A stretch of 64,000 nt of DNA from Paenibacillus sp. S150. Its GTDB lineage: Bacteria; Bacillota; Bacilli; Paenibacillales; Paenibacillaceae. Position numbers and translations under genes: made by a program. Shown piece after piece: positions 50,406 through 58,557 of this stretch; within the stretch, counting starts at the first letter, position 1; the number at the start of each line of letters is the position of its first letter. The stretch is taken from the NCBI RefSeq assembly GCF_019352175.1, contig NZ_JACBYI010000002.1, positions 124,001 through 188,000 on the forward strand, given 5' to 3'. The notes below the pieces were generated by a model. That model was not told the origin of the DNA and searched no databases. It worked only from the letters and a program-made list of their open reading frames with translations.

Positions 50406-51734
50406 GTGAGCTTCTCAAAAGAGGATATCCTGCGTATCGCCAAGGATGAAAACGTCCGTTTTATTCGCCTGCAATTTACCGACCTGCTCGGTACAATTAA
50501 GAATGTGGAAATTCCCGTCAGCCAGCTGGAGAAAGCGCTGGACAACAAAATGATGTTTGATGGCTCATCTATTGAAGGTTATGTGCGTATCGAAGAATCT
50601 GACATGTACCTCTACCCTGATCTCAGCACCTGGGTTATTTTCCCATGGTTTTCGGACAATCGGGTTGCGCGGCTGATTTGTGATGTGTACATGCCTGACG
50701 GAACGCCTTTTGCCGGCGACCCGCGCGGTATTCTCAAGCGCTGCCTGAAGGAAGCCGAAGAAATGGGCTTTACGGCTATGAATGTTGGGCCGGAGCCGGA
50801 GTTCTTCCTGTTCAGAACCGACGAGAAGGGCAATCCTACGACTGAGCTGAACGATCAGGGTGGATATTTTGATTTGGCGCCGATGGATCTTGGGGAGAAC
50901 TGCCGCCGCGAAATCGTATTGACTCTGGAAGAAATGGGCTTCGAGATTGAAGCCTCTCACCATGAAGTGGCTTACGGCCAGCATGAGATTGATTTCAAGT
51001 ATGCCGATGCCATCAAGGCTGCCGACCAAATTCAAACCTTTAAGCTCGTCGTGAAGACGGTTGCCCGCCAGCACGGCCTGCATGCTACTTTTATGCCCAA
51101 GCCTTTATTTGGCATGAACGGATCTGGAATGCACGCTCACCAATCCCTGTTCAATGGCAATGAAAATGTATTCTATGACGAAAACGACCCGCTTGGCCTG
51201 AGTAAAACTGCACGGTATTACATGGCAGGCATTTTGAAGCACGCACGTGCTTTTGCAGCCATTACGAACCCGACTGTGAACTCCTACAAACGACTCGTGC
51301 CCGGTTATGAAGCCCCCTGCTATGTAGCTTGGTCTGCCAGCAACCGCAGCCCAATGATCCGCATCCCGGCTTCCAGAGGACTCAGCACACGCATCGAAGT
51401 CCGAAATCCGGACCCTGCAGCTAACCCGTATCTGGCACTTGCTGTAATGTTGAAGGCAGGTCTTGACGGCATCAAACGCCAGCTGGATCTTCCGGCTCCA
51501 ATTGACCGCAACATTTATGTGATGTCCGAGGAAGAACGGATTGAAGAAGGCATCCCAAGCCTGCCGGCCGATCTGAAGGAAGCTTTAAGCGAGATGATCC
51601 GCAGCTATGTCATTACCGATGCCCTCGGCGAGCATGCACTGGCCCACTTCTACGAGCTGAAAGAGATTGAATGGGATATCTACCGCACACAAGTCCATGA
51701 GTGGGAAAGAGATCAGTACATGACGCTTTACTAG
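50406..51734 (+). CDS. glnA: Glutamine synthetase type I
   Basis: The 442-aa GSI-alpha enzyme that makes glutamine from glutamate, ammonia and [23 protein letters not shown], the [14 protein letters not shown] segment, [27 protein letters not shown] and [12 protein letters not shown] are the known active-site blocks. It lacks the adenylylation-site loop of the longer beta type, in line with feedback control through GlnR. The start is GTG with GGGAGAGGG upstream. A terminator follows. Confidence 0.97.
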   Translation: MSFSKEDILRIAKDENVRFIRLQFTDLLGTIKNVEIPVSQLEKALDNKMMFDGSSIEGYVRIEESDMYLYPDLSTWVIFPWFSDNRVARLICDVYMPDGTPFAGDPRGILKRCLKEAEEMGFTAMNVGPEPEFFLFRTDEKGNPTTELNDQGGYFDLAPMDLGENCRREIVLTLEEMGFEIEASHHEVAYGQHEIDFKYADAIKAADQIQTFKLVVKTVARQHGLHATFMPKPLFGMNGSGMHAHQSLFNGNENVFYDENDPLGLSKTARYYMAGILKHARAFAAITNPTVNSYKRLVPGYEAPCYVAWSASNRSPMIRIPASRGLSTRIEVRNPDPAANPYLALAVMLKAGLDGIKRQLDLPAPIDRNIYVMSEEERIEEGIPSLPADLKEALSEMIRSYVITDALGEHALAHFYELKEIEWDIYRTQVHEWERDQYMTLY

Positions 51735-51742
51735 GATGAAGC

Positions 51743-51778
51743 AGCCCTTGACGCTCTGAGCGTTAGGGGCTTTTCTTT
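51743..51778 (+). terminator. glnA: Intrinsic terminator of glnRA
   Basis: AGCCCTTGACGCTC and the partly complementary AGCGTTAGGGGCT form a stem followed by TTTTCTTT. Confidence 0.8.
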
Positions 51779-51851
51779 ATGTGGGCGTGGAAATAGTGGG
51801 AGACCCTTAAGTTAACGGTGCCCACAAAATGCCCACAAATAATAGCGGGTG

Positions 51852-51950
51852 CTATTCGAGGATAGATTTCATGTGGGCTTCATACTTCTCCATGCTGCTC
51901 TCTTCAATCTTTTTGGAAACATGGGAATAGACATCCGCTGTAATTCTCAT
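51852..51950 (-). pseudogene. C-terminal remnant of a phage-type tyrosine recombinase
   Basis: The minus strand reads MRITADVYSHVSKKIEES, then SMEKYEAHMKSILE and a stop. ITADVYSHVS(K/E) is the segment around the catalytic Tyr of phage and ICE integrases of Firmicutes (the V-Y-S-H part), and the last residues are the usual C-terminal helix. Everything upstream is missing. The DNA between it and the glnA terminator contains a repeated TGCCCACAAA motif, as is often seen next to integrase genes at attachment sites. It marks a lost prophage or integrative element. Confidence 0.7.
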
Positions 51951-51990
51951 GCTGTATAATCAGTAAATTCTAAGAATGAGGGTGATTCTA

Positions 51991-52257
51991 ATGGATTACG
52001 ATTTAAGCGATTTAGAAAATGATCTTTCCATTGGAAGAGAAATAGAATTTACATTTGAGAATGAAAGATACTCAATAAGTAGAATTAGCACAGGATTTTC
52101 ATTTACCAGATTCTACGAAGCATCTACTGTGCAAAATTATACTGACCATACTGAGTTGCTAAGGAATGCAAAAATTGGTGATGAATTATTAGCTGATACT
52201 GATTTTTACAGCCATTGTACCAGTGATAGCAGGCACGCAGGCGCTGATGTCGTATAG
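51991..52257 (+). CDS. Hypothetical protein, 88 aa
   Basis: A small acidic ORF beginning MDYDLSDLENDLSIGREIEF with GAGGGTGAT before the ATG. Residues about 15-70 alternate hydrophobic and polar positions as in a beta-rich fold (EIEFTFENERYSIS). The last 18 residues are of a different composition (HCTSDSRHAGADVV), which suggests that a frameshift or an insertion truncated the original end. More AT-rich than its neighbours and next to the integrase remnant, so it may be a leftover of the same element. Confidence 0.5.
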   Translation: MDYDLSDLENDLSIGREIEFTFENERYSISRISTGFSFTRFYEASTVQNYTDHTELLRNAKIGDELLADTDFYSHCTSDSRHAGADVV

Positions 52258-52391
52258 CGCGGTTGCTATTGTGGCAGGTAGACATAAATACAGGATGTAA
52301 AAACCATACATCCCTATATATGGAATAAAATGAGTGGAGTTTGATCATTTCTTTTTTATCCCAGACAAAGAATATATTACTGCTTGTTTAC

Positions 52392-52405
52392 AGAACATAT
52401 GTTTG
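52392..52405. promoter_or_regulatory. LexA (SOS) box
   Basis: AGAACATATGTTTG fits the Bacillus LexA consensus CGAAC-N4-GTTYG with one change and keeps the central ATAT found in strong boxes. It lies just upstream of TATAAT at 52408-52413, so LexA binding would block this promoter. Confidence 0.7.
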
Positions 52406-52451
52406 TGTATAATGCAAACAAACGTTCCTATTCTTTTGGGGGGAAGCTCTA

Positions 52452-52649
52452 ATGAAGGTGAAAAACGGCCAGACCATCGAAATTGTGTATCAGGATAAGA
52501 CCGGCAAGATTACCCAGCGCAAAATAGAGATCTTGGGCATACGTGAAGACCGAATCAGAGCAACCTGCCTGACAACGGGCTCGCCGCGTGTATTTCTGAT
52601 CGCGAATATTCTCGCCTGGCAGCCTGTGCATGGGAAGAAATACGCCTAA
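52452..52649 (+). CDS. Small WYL-like protein under an SOS box, 65 aa
   Basis: A 65-aa protein starting MKVKNGQTIEIVYQDKTGKI and ending AWQPVHGKKYA. The pattern IEIVYQDKTGKITQRKIEIL, then ILGIREDRIRATCLTTGSPRVF and ILA resembles a minimal WYL/Sm-like beta-barrel, a ligand-binding fold found near DNA-repair and defence genes. GGGGGGAAGCTCTA precedes the ATG. A LexA box overlaps its promoter, so it should be induced by DNA damage. Function unknown; WYL assignment is by pattern only. Confidence 0.6.
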   Translation: MKVKNGQTIEIVYQDKTGKITQRKIEILGIREDRIRATCLTTGSPRVFLIANILAWQPVHGKKYA

Positions 52650-52855
52650 GCTTAAATTGAAGTGCGTAAGACACCGGGCAGATCACAATTACTTTGAATG
52701 AGCCTGCCATCACCAGTATTGATTTTCAGGAAAATAAGCTGTTTGGCTCGTTTACATATTGTTCCATGCCGCTGTATACTACCTATATACTGAAATTTGT
52801 CTTGTCTGATACAGCCGTGGATTTTCGAATGAAGAACTGGGGGAGATCATTGAGC

Positions 52856-53059
52856 ATGAACCTGCTGCCGGGAGCTTTTTTAATTAGTGGATTGGGACTG
52901 ATGATTTGGCTGGCTGTTGTGGTAATATGTATTTATATGTTTATACTGTTTGTCAAACTTGCCCGCAGAGGCATCACCGCTTTGGATTTATACATATATG
53001 CCAAAAACCGTGAGATTCGCGAGCGGTACGAAACAGCATACAAGGAGGGGCCGTTATGA
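52856..53059 (+). CDS. Small membrane protein, 67 aa (paralogue of 49436)
   Basis: One membrane segment (GLGLMIWLAVVVICIYMFIL) followed by KLARRGITALDLYIYAKN and IRERYETAYKEG, nearly the same tail as the protein at 49436. GGGGGAG lies ten bases before the ATG. Its last codon overlaps the ATG of the next gene (ATGA). The frame is open upstream to 52694 but without a ribosome site. Confidence 0.75.
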   Translation: MNLLPGAFLISGLGLMIWLAVVVICIYMFILFVKLARRGITALDLYIYAKNREIRERYETAYKEGPL

Positions 53060-53283
53060 AATCTACATATAAAGTTCTGACAAGCGATGCCGATTTGTTC
53101 ACTGCGGCTCTTGCTCAAGAGAAGGTATATGTCGTCCAGCTGATCGAAGGAAGACCGCATGTTATCGCGGACTATGCCGGACCTGTGCAAAGATGGACGC
53201 CGGATGATGTGCTTGTAGCAGGAATGTGCTACAGCCGTGACGGATTTGAGTTTAGGGTCCGTGTGCCGAAGAAGCAGGGATAA
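53056..53283 (+). CDS. Hypothetical protein, 75 aa
   Basis: A small soluble protein (MKSTYKVLTSDADLFTAAL...) with a central VVQLIEGRPHVIADYAGPV and a closing FRVRVPKKQG. Translationally coupled to the membrane protein at 52856 by an ATGA overlap; a GGAGGGG sits just before the ATG inside that gene. No family is recognised. Confidence 0.65.
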   Translation: MKSTYKVLTSDADLFTAALAQEKVYVVQLIEGRPHVIADYAGPVQRWTPDDVLVAGMCYSRDGFEFRVRVPKKQG

Positions 53284-53378
53284 CGGACAGGTCCCGCGGC
53301 CATTCCCAAAGATTGAACGCTCGCAGATAAAGGTAAATCGCATCCGGTGTCGAAATGATAGAGTGGAGGTGGTTTATT

Positions 53379-53564
53379 GTGAGCGGAGTTCACTATGAGC
53401 TTCAATACGTGAATGGTCAAATTGAGGAGCTGGATTCCACATTCAAGACGGCTGAGGAAGCGCGGTCTTATCTGAAATCCAGCGGACTTACTGAATGGAT
53501 TATGGCGGGCGGCAAGCATATTAACCCTGCAAATGTGATTTCGGTTAAGGTCAAGGAAGCATAA
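53379..53564 (+). CDS. Hypothetical protein, 61 aa
   Basis: A 61-aa protein starting from GTG six bases after GGAGGTGG. Its sequence (VSGVHYELQYVNGQIEELDS, then TAEEARSYLKSSGLTEWIMA, ending INPANVISVKVKEA) suggests a small alpha/beta fold in which the C-terminal NPANVISVKV strand resembles LytTR- or DUF-type single-domain proteins. Function unknown. Confidence 0.6.
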   Translation: MSGVHYELQYVNGQIEELDSTFKTAEEARSYLKSSGLTEWIMAGGKHINPANVISVKVKEA

Positions 53565-53691
53565 ATCGTGTCTGTGAGCTGCTGAGAAGCGGCTCTTTTG
53601 CTGTAACTGCATTGCAGGAGTGACGATCCGGGAAGCGCTGCGGCTATCCGGCCGCTCCGGCAGTATCTTGCTTAAATGGAAGGTGACGAAA

Positions 53692-54234
53692 GTGGAAGAG
53701 AATCTGCGGCAGCGTGTGGGCTTGCCGAAGCGGCTGGCAACCGGCGGCGCCCAAATACAACCTGCAGCACACACGGATTCGGAAGGGATAACAGTGCTTA
53801 CTGTCTCCAGGCAAGATGTAGAGAAGGGGCGGCTGGAGAATTATCTTCGTGAGTTCAACAAATACGAGAAGAAGAGGCTGCGCGGTAAGGTTACACTGAT
53901 ATTTGATGGCTATGAGCAGGACCCCAGAGAAATATATCAGATCCGTGAGATTACCCATTGGGTGGACCGCCTGTTGAAGAATGTTCCCTATCTGTTCTAC
54001 TTTTTAAGCCGGGAGAACTACAGCATGCGGATTGCCTTCTTTTGCTTATCGGAGGTCGTGGGGCGTTCGGGAGCAGAAGTGTCTATTACCAAGGAACAGG
54101 GCCGCAGACTGATCGAAAAGGTGGCCAAAAGCGCAGTAGTATATGCCAGAAAGCTGAAGGAAAGCGAGGAGGTTCAGCTCGCGCTTGCCGAAGGGATTCT
54201 GGATGAGCTTGGATATGGGCAGACGCTGCACTGA
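53692..54234 (+). CDS. Hypothetical protein, 180 aa
   Basis: A soluble protein. Visible blocks are ENYLREFNKYEKKRLRGKVTL, the strand-loop IFDGYEQDPREIYQIREIT, VPYLFYFLSRENYSMRIAFF and a long C-terminal helix (GRRLIEKVAKSAVVYARKLKE). No motif is recognised; the frame looks real from length, codon use and the GTG at 53692 with AAGGTGA seven bases upstream. A GTG at 53620 would add 24 residues without better support. Confidence 0.6.
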   Translation: MEENLRQRVGLPKRLATGGAQIQPAAHTDSEGITVLTVSRQDVEKGRLENYLREFNKYEKKRLRGKVTLIFDGYEQDPREIYQIREITHWVDRLLKNVPYLFYFLSRENYSMRIAFFCLSEVVGRSGAEVSITKEQGRRLIEKVAKSAVVYARKLKESEEVQLALAEGILDELGYGQTLH

Positions 54235-54332
54235 AATTGAAGTGCCTCCGGGATTGTGTTCTGCAGGGTGCGGTGAGGTTCACCGGGAGGCACATTGTCC
54301 TGCTAATGCTTCCTAGGTCAGCACTTAACTGG

Positions 54333-54719
54333 TTACAGGAAGTTGAAAGCAGTAATTTGATCAGCAAATACAATGAGCTGCTTATATTCAGTTTCAGTTC
54401 CGTTGCTGGTGAACGGACGCACAGTCACATTATCCAGAACAACAAAATTGTAGTTGAAGGTCTTTTCCGGATGCTCTGAACTCAAGTAGGAGATATATTC
54501 ATCGACAATGACATCGTCCATCAGCGACTTGAGATTGAATACATCCTCTTTGCTGCCGGAGTTCGTGGCTACATTTCCCTGAATGCTGCCGAAGGCAGTA
54601 AGCAGATTGACTTTGCGTTCCCCATGGTTGTTATTCAATAGAAGGTTGGAGAGCTTGTCCAGGGCATCGACCTTGAAATCGATGTGGGTTCTTATTTTTG
54701 ACTGATTCAAGCCAGGCAC
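54333..54719 (-). CDS. Hypothetical protein, 128 aa
   Basis: A minus-strand ORF rich in Asn, Asp, Leu and Val, e.g. LDKLSNLLLNNNHGERKVNL, VATNSGSKEDVFNLKSLMD and FNYNFVVLDNVTVRPFTSNG. The profile is that of a soluble alpha/beta protein; no family is recognised. GAAAGGAA lies close to a GTG at 54719 and at better spacing to a TTG at 54710, so the true start may be the latter. It is convergent with the gene at 53692. Confidence 0.5.
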   Translation of the reverse strand: MPGLNQSKIRTHIDFKVDALDKLSNLLLNNNHGERKVNLLTAFGSIQGNVATNSGSKEDVFNLKSLMDDVIVDEYISYLSSEHPEKTFNYNFVVLDNVTVRPFTSNGTETEYKQLIVFADQITAFNFL

Positions 54720-54807
54720 TTCCTTTCAAGATTTAATCTTCCAATATACATGTTTCGACATATAACTGCAGATTCCCTGTTTGTGTGCAAAATAAATGCT
54801 TGAAGGT

Positions 54808-54853
54808 GAAGGACACCCTGCGGGACGTTGGCCAACGTCCCCGCAGGGTGTCC
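54808..54853. terminator. Near-perfect 46-bp palindrome
   Basis: AAGGACACCCTGCGGGACGTTGG and its complement directly adjoin, with one extra C, giving a cruciform-capable stem without loop. TTTATATAATTT follows on the plus strand. It lies beyond the L,D-transpeptidase stop and may act as a terminator. Confidence 0.65.
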
Positions 54854-54947
54854 TTTATATAATTTATAGGTTTCAAAGCAATACTCTGTATCGCCGCTTC
54901 AGAAGCGGAGACTCTTTTAAAGGTCGGCGAAGTTGTTTCTGCTCGTG

Positions 54948-55286
54948 TTATTCCCTTATGGTCACCCGGGTTCCGACAGGAATAGCTGCTGCGAGGAACC
55001 GCACATCCTCGTTGTACATACGGATACAGCCATGGGAGACCATTTTACCGATGGAGGAAGGATCATTGGTTCCGTGAATCCCATAATGGGGCTTGGAGAG
55101 GCCCAACCAGAAGGCGCCAAAGGGTCCCCCGGGATTAGGCTGTTTGTTGATAATGGTATATTCTCCAACCGGAGAGACGGTTAACATTTTTCCTATTCCA
55201 ACAGGGAAGCCTCTAAGAACAGTATCATTGTCAAGCAGATACAGCATCCGTTGCGACAGATCAATGATGATTCGATAATTGGGCAT
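54948..55286 (-). CDS. L,D-transpeptidase (YkuD domain)
   Basis: A compact 112-aa YkuD domain: [17 protein letters not shown] at the start, then [30 protein letters not shown] and the catalytic [12 protein letters not shown] with the active Cys. It forms 3-3 cross-links or attaches proteins in peptidoglycan. No signal peptide or LysM domain is present, as in several short YkuD proteins of spore formers that act during sporulation. The ATG at 55286 is preferred; AAAGGAG is 11 bases upstream and a GTG at 55298 would be adjacent to it. Confidence 0.88.
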   Translation of the reverse strand: MPNYRIIIDLSQRMLYLLDNDTVLRGFPVGIGKMLTVSPVGEYTIINKQPNPGGPFGAFWLGLSKPHYGIHGTNDPSSIGKMVSHGCIRMYNEDVRFLAAAIPVGTRVTIRE

Positions 55287-55457
55287 TGTTATCAGCACTC
55301 CTTTACGATCAGGATATGAGCGGAAGGCGGTGAGAGTTCTGGGAATTTGCGCTTCAGGAATGGAAGGGAACGAATGTTCTTGTTTGCGAAATCAGGCATA
55401 AGAGAACGGGAACAATAAGGGAGGAAACTGCGGAAGATGGAGCCAGACACGAAAGAA

Positions 55458-55497
55458 AACGAAAAAGACTGCACCGCTTAGCAGCGGAACAGTCTTC
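55458..55497 (-). terminator. lexA: Intrinsic terminator of lexA
   Basis: On the minus strand AAGACTGTTCCGCT and its partial complement GCGGTGCAGTCTT pair, followed by TTTTCGTTTTC. Confidence 0.7.
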
Positions 55498-55509
55498 ATG
55501 GGGGGGATA

Positions 55510-56136
55510 TTAGTGAATATCGCGGAATAGTCCGATAACTCTGCCCAAAATAGTGACACGATTCAGACGCAGAGGCTCGTAAGCCGGATTCTCCGGCTGC
55601 AGGCGGATATGGTCTCGTTCCTTGTAAAAGGTCTTGACGGTGGCTTCATCCTCTTCGGTCATGGCAACGACGATATCGCCGTTGTCCGCAGTCTGCTGCT
55701 GGCGGACAATCACATAATCGCCATTCATAATACCTGCGTCTATCATACTGTCACCTAGAACAGAAAGCATGAACACTTTGTTATCTCCTACATAATGAGC
55801 AGGCAATGGAAAATAATCCTCAATATTCTCTGTTGCTGTAATCGGCACCCCGGCGGTAACCTTTCCAACGACTGGGATGCGTGTAACGGTCTGAACGAAC
55901 TGATGGACATTCTCGGAATCTTCCTGTCCCAGCAATTCTATTGCACGCGGTTTGGTCGGATCGCGGCGGATAAGCCCTTTCTTCTCCAGCCGGTCCAGGT
56001 GGCCATGCACCGTGGAGCTGGAAGCCAGGCCTACAGCTTCGCCGATTTCCCGGACGGAAGGCGGATACCCCTTGCTGCGGACTTCGTTACGAATAAATTC
56101 CAGGATCGCCAGTTGACGACTTGAAATCTTTGACAT
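55510..56136 (-). CDS. lexA: SOS repressor LexA
   Basis: A 208-aa repressor. The winged helix spans residues 1-65 ([20 protein letters not shown] with [20 protein letters not shown]). The self-cleavage site is A95-G96 in VTAGVPI, with catalytic S130 (LGDSMIDAG) and K168 (ATVKTF). RecA filaments trigger cleavage and so derepress SOS genes. The ATG at 56136 fits known LexA N-termini; the in-frame upstream start at 56151 has no ribosome site. It is divergent from yneA and shares with it a region holding five LexA boxes. Confidence 0.96.
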   Translation of the reverse strand: MSKISSRQLAILEFIRNEVRSKGYPPSVREIGEAVGLASSSTVHGHLDRLEKKGLIRRDPTKPRAIELLGQEDSENVHQFVQTVTRIPVVGKVTAGVPITATENIEDYFPLPAHYVGDNKVFMLSVLGDSMIDAGIMNGDYVIVRQQQTADNGDIVVAMTEEDEATVKTFYKERDHIRLQPENPAYEPLRLNRVTILGRVIGLFRDIH

Positions 56137-56178
56137 CGGAATCAACCCCATATACTATGTTTGGGAAAATTATAACAT

Positions 56179-56208
56179 AGAACTTCCGTTCGTACAAACA
56201 TAAGTTCT
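56179..56208. promoter_or_regulatory. lexA: Two LexA boxes near lexA
   Basis: AGAACTTCCGTTCG at 56179-56192 and CAAACATAAGTTCT at 56195-56208 both fit the GAAC-N4-GTTC core, the second with one core mismatch. Their place next to the lexA start suits autorepression. Confidence 0.8.
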
Positions 56209-56283
56209 AAAACCGTTGGAAATGATAGCCTATAGCAGAAGAATTGCTTGTTAAAGATCATAAAAAGCGATTTGAAAACGGAG

Positions 56284-56362
56284 GGAACAATTGTTCGAAA
56301 AAAGTATTGATCAAAACACATGTTCGTGTTATATTATTTCCGAAAGTAAGAACAAGTGTTTG
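56284..56362. promoter_or_regulatory. yneA: Three LexA boxes near yneA
   Basis: GGAACAATTGTTCG (56284-56297), AAAACACATGTTCG (56313-56326) and AGAACAAGTGTTTG (56349-56362) fit the LexA consensus with at most one core change. They precede the yneA ribosome site, giving tight SOS control of the division inhibitor. Confidence 0.8.
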
Positions 56363-56375
56363 GAGGTCGGTTAAT

Positions 56376-56789
56376 ATGTTAAGGTACAGCACATACCGCA
56401 GTATTTACGATGAGGTTCCCGAATCCCGTACACCCAGAGATGGTTCTGCCCCAACGGATAAACTGGATATTAACAAGCTTATTATGCCTTTAATTGCAAC
56501 GTTGAGAGTATTGCTCCGTAAGGGCAATATTGTGAAGCTGTCCTTGATTCTACTGTTGGTTATTTCCGGCTTTACGGTGGTAGGCAATGTTTTTGCCGGT
56601 TCTTTATCTTTAATCAACCAGGAGAAGCGGGTCGTCGTGGAACGCGGGGATACCCTTTGGAGCATAGCAATCAAGAACAAACCGGCTGATATGAGAACGG
56701 CTGTATATATAGAAGGAATCAAACGGACAAGCGGTCTGGAGGGCAGCGATATCAAGGCCGGAGATGTGCTGACTTTGCCGATCTATTAA
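56376..56789 (+). CDS. yneA: YneA-type cell division suppressor with LysM domain
   Basis: A 137-aa protein with a cytoplasmic N-terminus, one membrane segment (residues about 58-78, VKLSLILLLVISGFTVVGNVF) and a C-terminal LysM domain (VVVERGDTLWSIAIKN to KAGDVLTLPIY) that binds peptidoglycan. Position next to lexA and three LexA boxes upstream identify it as the SOS-induced inhibitor that delays division after DNA damage. B. subtilis YneA is about 105 aa; the longer N-terminus here seems typical of Paenibacillus. TGGAGG precedes the ATG. Confidence 0.9.
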   Translation: MLRYSTYRSIYDEVPESRTPRDGSAPTDKLDINKLIMPLIATLRVLLRKGNIVKLSLILLLVISGFTVVGNVFAGSLSLINQEKRVVVERGDTLWSIAIKNKPADMRTAVYIEGIKRTSGLEGSDIKAGDVLTLPIY

Positions 56790-56818
56790 CTCTTGCTTAG
56801 AACCTTTCGATGGATGCC

Positions 56819-56856
56819 AAGAGCTTTCAGGGAGCAGACCTTGACAAGCTCTTTTT
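56819..56856 (+). terminator. yneA: Intrinsic terminator of yneA
   Basis: AAGAGCTT pairs with AAGCTCTT around a 19-base loop and is followed by TTTC. Confidence 0.65.
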
Positions 56857-56898
56857 CTCATGGCACAGTTAGAATGAATTTATAGGGGAGGGAACGCT

Positions 56899-57072
56899 TT
56901 GAATATTGATGAATTGGTCGCCCGCATCAACGAATTGGCGCGCAAGCAGAAGAATGACGGCCTGAATGAAGAGGAGCTCGCAGAAAGAGCCAAGCTTCGT
57001 GAAATTTATCTGGGCAATATCCGCAGCAACTTCCGGGCCCAGCTCAATACCATTGAAATTGTGGATAAATAA
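56899..57072 (+). CDS. DUF896 (YnzC-like) protein
   Basis: A 57-aa two-helix protein that starts from TTG with GGGGAGGG eight bases upstream. INELARKQKNDGLNEEELAE and AKLREIYLGNIRSNFRAQL, ending NTIEIVDK, are the standard DUF896/UPF0291 pattern (YnzC, an SOS-regulon neighbour in B. subtilis). It is thought to bind nucleic acid or a protein partner, but the role is unsettled. Its place just after lexA-yneA is conserved in Bacilli. Confidence 0.88.
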   Translation: MNIDELVARINELARKQKNDGLNEEELAERAKLREIYLGNIRSNFRAQLNTIEIVDK

Positions 57073-57156
57073 GAGCTTGAACAAGGCAACAAGGCAGCAG
57101 TTCATTGTGCTCTGTTCCTTTTCATAGATATTACAGAATGACTAGGGGGAACTGAC

Positions 57157-57684
57157 ATGGCCCGTTCTTGGGAAAGAATGGTTCAACGCAACACACAGCA
57201 AATCAACAAGCAGCGAAAGAAGCAAGGGAAGGAATCCATCTATGCTTCAGCCAGTTCGGCTGCTGCAAAGAACAGTGATGTTTTTAAAGGCCGGAACATT
57301 GTGTTTCCCGTATTGTTATTGCTTCTTGGCATTATGTTCTGGGTTGTTGGCTCCATAGATGAAGCCAAGGGCAGCGGCATCCTGGCCAACTGGCTGGGGG
57401 TTGTGCTGTATTTTCTGCTCGCGGCACTGCTGTTTTTCCGCCGTCCTTATTTGAAGGTTGAACGTGCCAGACTTTCCACCATCAAATATAACCGTGAGCG
57501 CTGGCTGCCGGCAGCCGATATTGAGAAGATCACCGTTACGCGCGGCACAGTCTCCATCAAGTATAAAGGCAAGCGCACACAGTGGGTATTCTCCAGACTG
57601 TTCAACCGCTATGACATTCAGGCTATGAGTGCGCGGCTGGAGCAGTTCGCCAAACAGAATCATGTTGAATTAGTGAACGAATAG
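57157..57684 (+). CDS. Membrane protein with PH-like C-terminal domain
   Basis: A 175-aa protein: basic N-terminal tail (RMVQRNTQQINKQRKKQGKE), two membrane segments (residues about 48-66 and 78-96), then a cytoplasmic domain of about 75 aa (LSTIKYNRERWLPAADIEKI, then TVSIKYKGKRTQWVFSRLFN) that looks like a bacterial PH fold as in YdbT/YyaB-like proteins. Function unknown. GGGGGAAC precedes the ATG. The HAD gene follows 38 bases after the stop and may be co-transcribed. Confidence 0.8.
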   Translation: MARSWERMVQRNTQQINKQRKKQGKESIYASASSAAAKNSDVFKGRNIVFPVLLLLLGIMFWVVGSIDEAKGSGILANWLGVVLYFLLAALLFFRRPYLKVERARLSTIKYNRERWLPAADIEKITVTRGTVSIKYKGKRTQWVFSRLFNRYDIQAMSARLEQFAKQNHVELVNE

Positions 57685-57722
57685 AAGGATATAGTCCAGC
57701 ATAGGGAGAGGGAGAACCATCA

Positions 57723-58508
57723 ATGCCGATTTCCGCCGTACTCTTTGACCTTGATGACACATTGCTCTGGGATGAACGGAGCGTAGAAGAAGCATTCCGT
57801 TATGCAAGTGAAGCAGCGGGTGATTTGGTTAACCCCAAGGAACTGGAAGCAGCCGTCCGCAGGGAAGCAAGAAGTCTGTATGAATCATATGAGACGTTTC
57901 CATTCACCAAATTGATTGGGATCAATCCTTTTGAAGCGCTGTGGGGGGATTTCACGGCCGGTGAACAGCCGGAATTCCGCCAAATGGAGCAGCTTGCTCC
58001 CGTCTACCGCAAGGAATCCTGGCGACGCGGACTGGCAGCATTGGGGGTGGAGGATGAAGCGCTGGCCGAAACGCTGGCCTCCAAATTTGCCGCAGAACGC
58101 CGCAGCCGTCCATATATGTATGAAGAGACCCTGCATGTGCTGGATGAACTGAAGGGGAAAGTCAAACTGCTGCTGCTGACTAACGGCTGCCCTGCATTGC
58201 AGCAGGAGAAGCTGGATGGGGTGCCGGAGCTGATTCCTTATTTTGACCACGTTGTCATTTCGGGGAACTTCGGCAAGGGCAAACCGGATAAGGAAATCTT
58301 CAGACATGCCATGGGTCTGCTGGATATCTCTCCGGAGGAAGGGATTATGGTTGGAGACAAGCTGACAACCGATATCCTTGGAGGTCTCGCTGCAGGCCTG
58401 ACTACCGTATGGATTAACCGGACCGGCAAAGCATCCGATCCTGAGATCACACCGGATTATCAGATAGGGCACCTCAGTGAGCTGCTTCCACTTGTGAAAT
58501 CTTTATAG
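57723..58508 (+). CDS. HAD-superfamily hydrolase
   Basis: A 261-aa phosphohydrolase. Motif I is LFDLDDTLLWD (D9 nucleophile, D11), motif II LLLTNG, motif III the Lys in NFGKGKPDKEIF and motif IV IMVGDKLTTDILGG. The cap (residues about 20-100) is helical (C1). The protein belongs with YsaA/YjjG-like pyrimidine or small-phosphate phosphatases. It differs from the HAD protein at 4279. AGGGAGAGGGAG precedes the ATG. Confidence 0.87.
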   Translation: MPISAVLFDLDDTLLWDERSVEEAFRYASEAAGDLVNPKELEAAVRREARSLYESYETFPFTKLIGINPFEALWGDFTAGEQPEFRQMEQLAPVYRKESWRRGLAALGVEDEALAETLASKFAAERRSRPYMYEETLHVLDELKGKVKLLLLTNGCPALQQEKLDGVPELIPYFDHVVISGNFGKGKPDKEIFRHAMGLLDISPEEGIMVGDKLTTDILGGLAAGLTTVWINRTGKASDPEITPDYQIGHLSELLPLVKSL

Positions 58509-58521
58509 CAAATTTTCTAAG

Positions 58522-58557
58522 AAGCCGTTATCCCCAATTTGGGATGCCGGCTTTTTT
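58522..58557 (+). terminator. Intrinsic terminator
   Basis: AAGCCG-TTATCCC and GGGATG-CCGGCTT form an interrupted stem and are followed by TTTTTT. Confidence 0.75.

Noticed and set aside
55292-55474. 60-aa minus-strand ORF between lexA and the L,D-transpeptidase
   Set aside because: It begins within the lexA terminator, has no ribosome site and no family resemblance.
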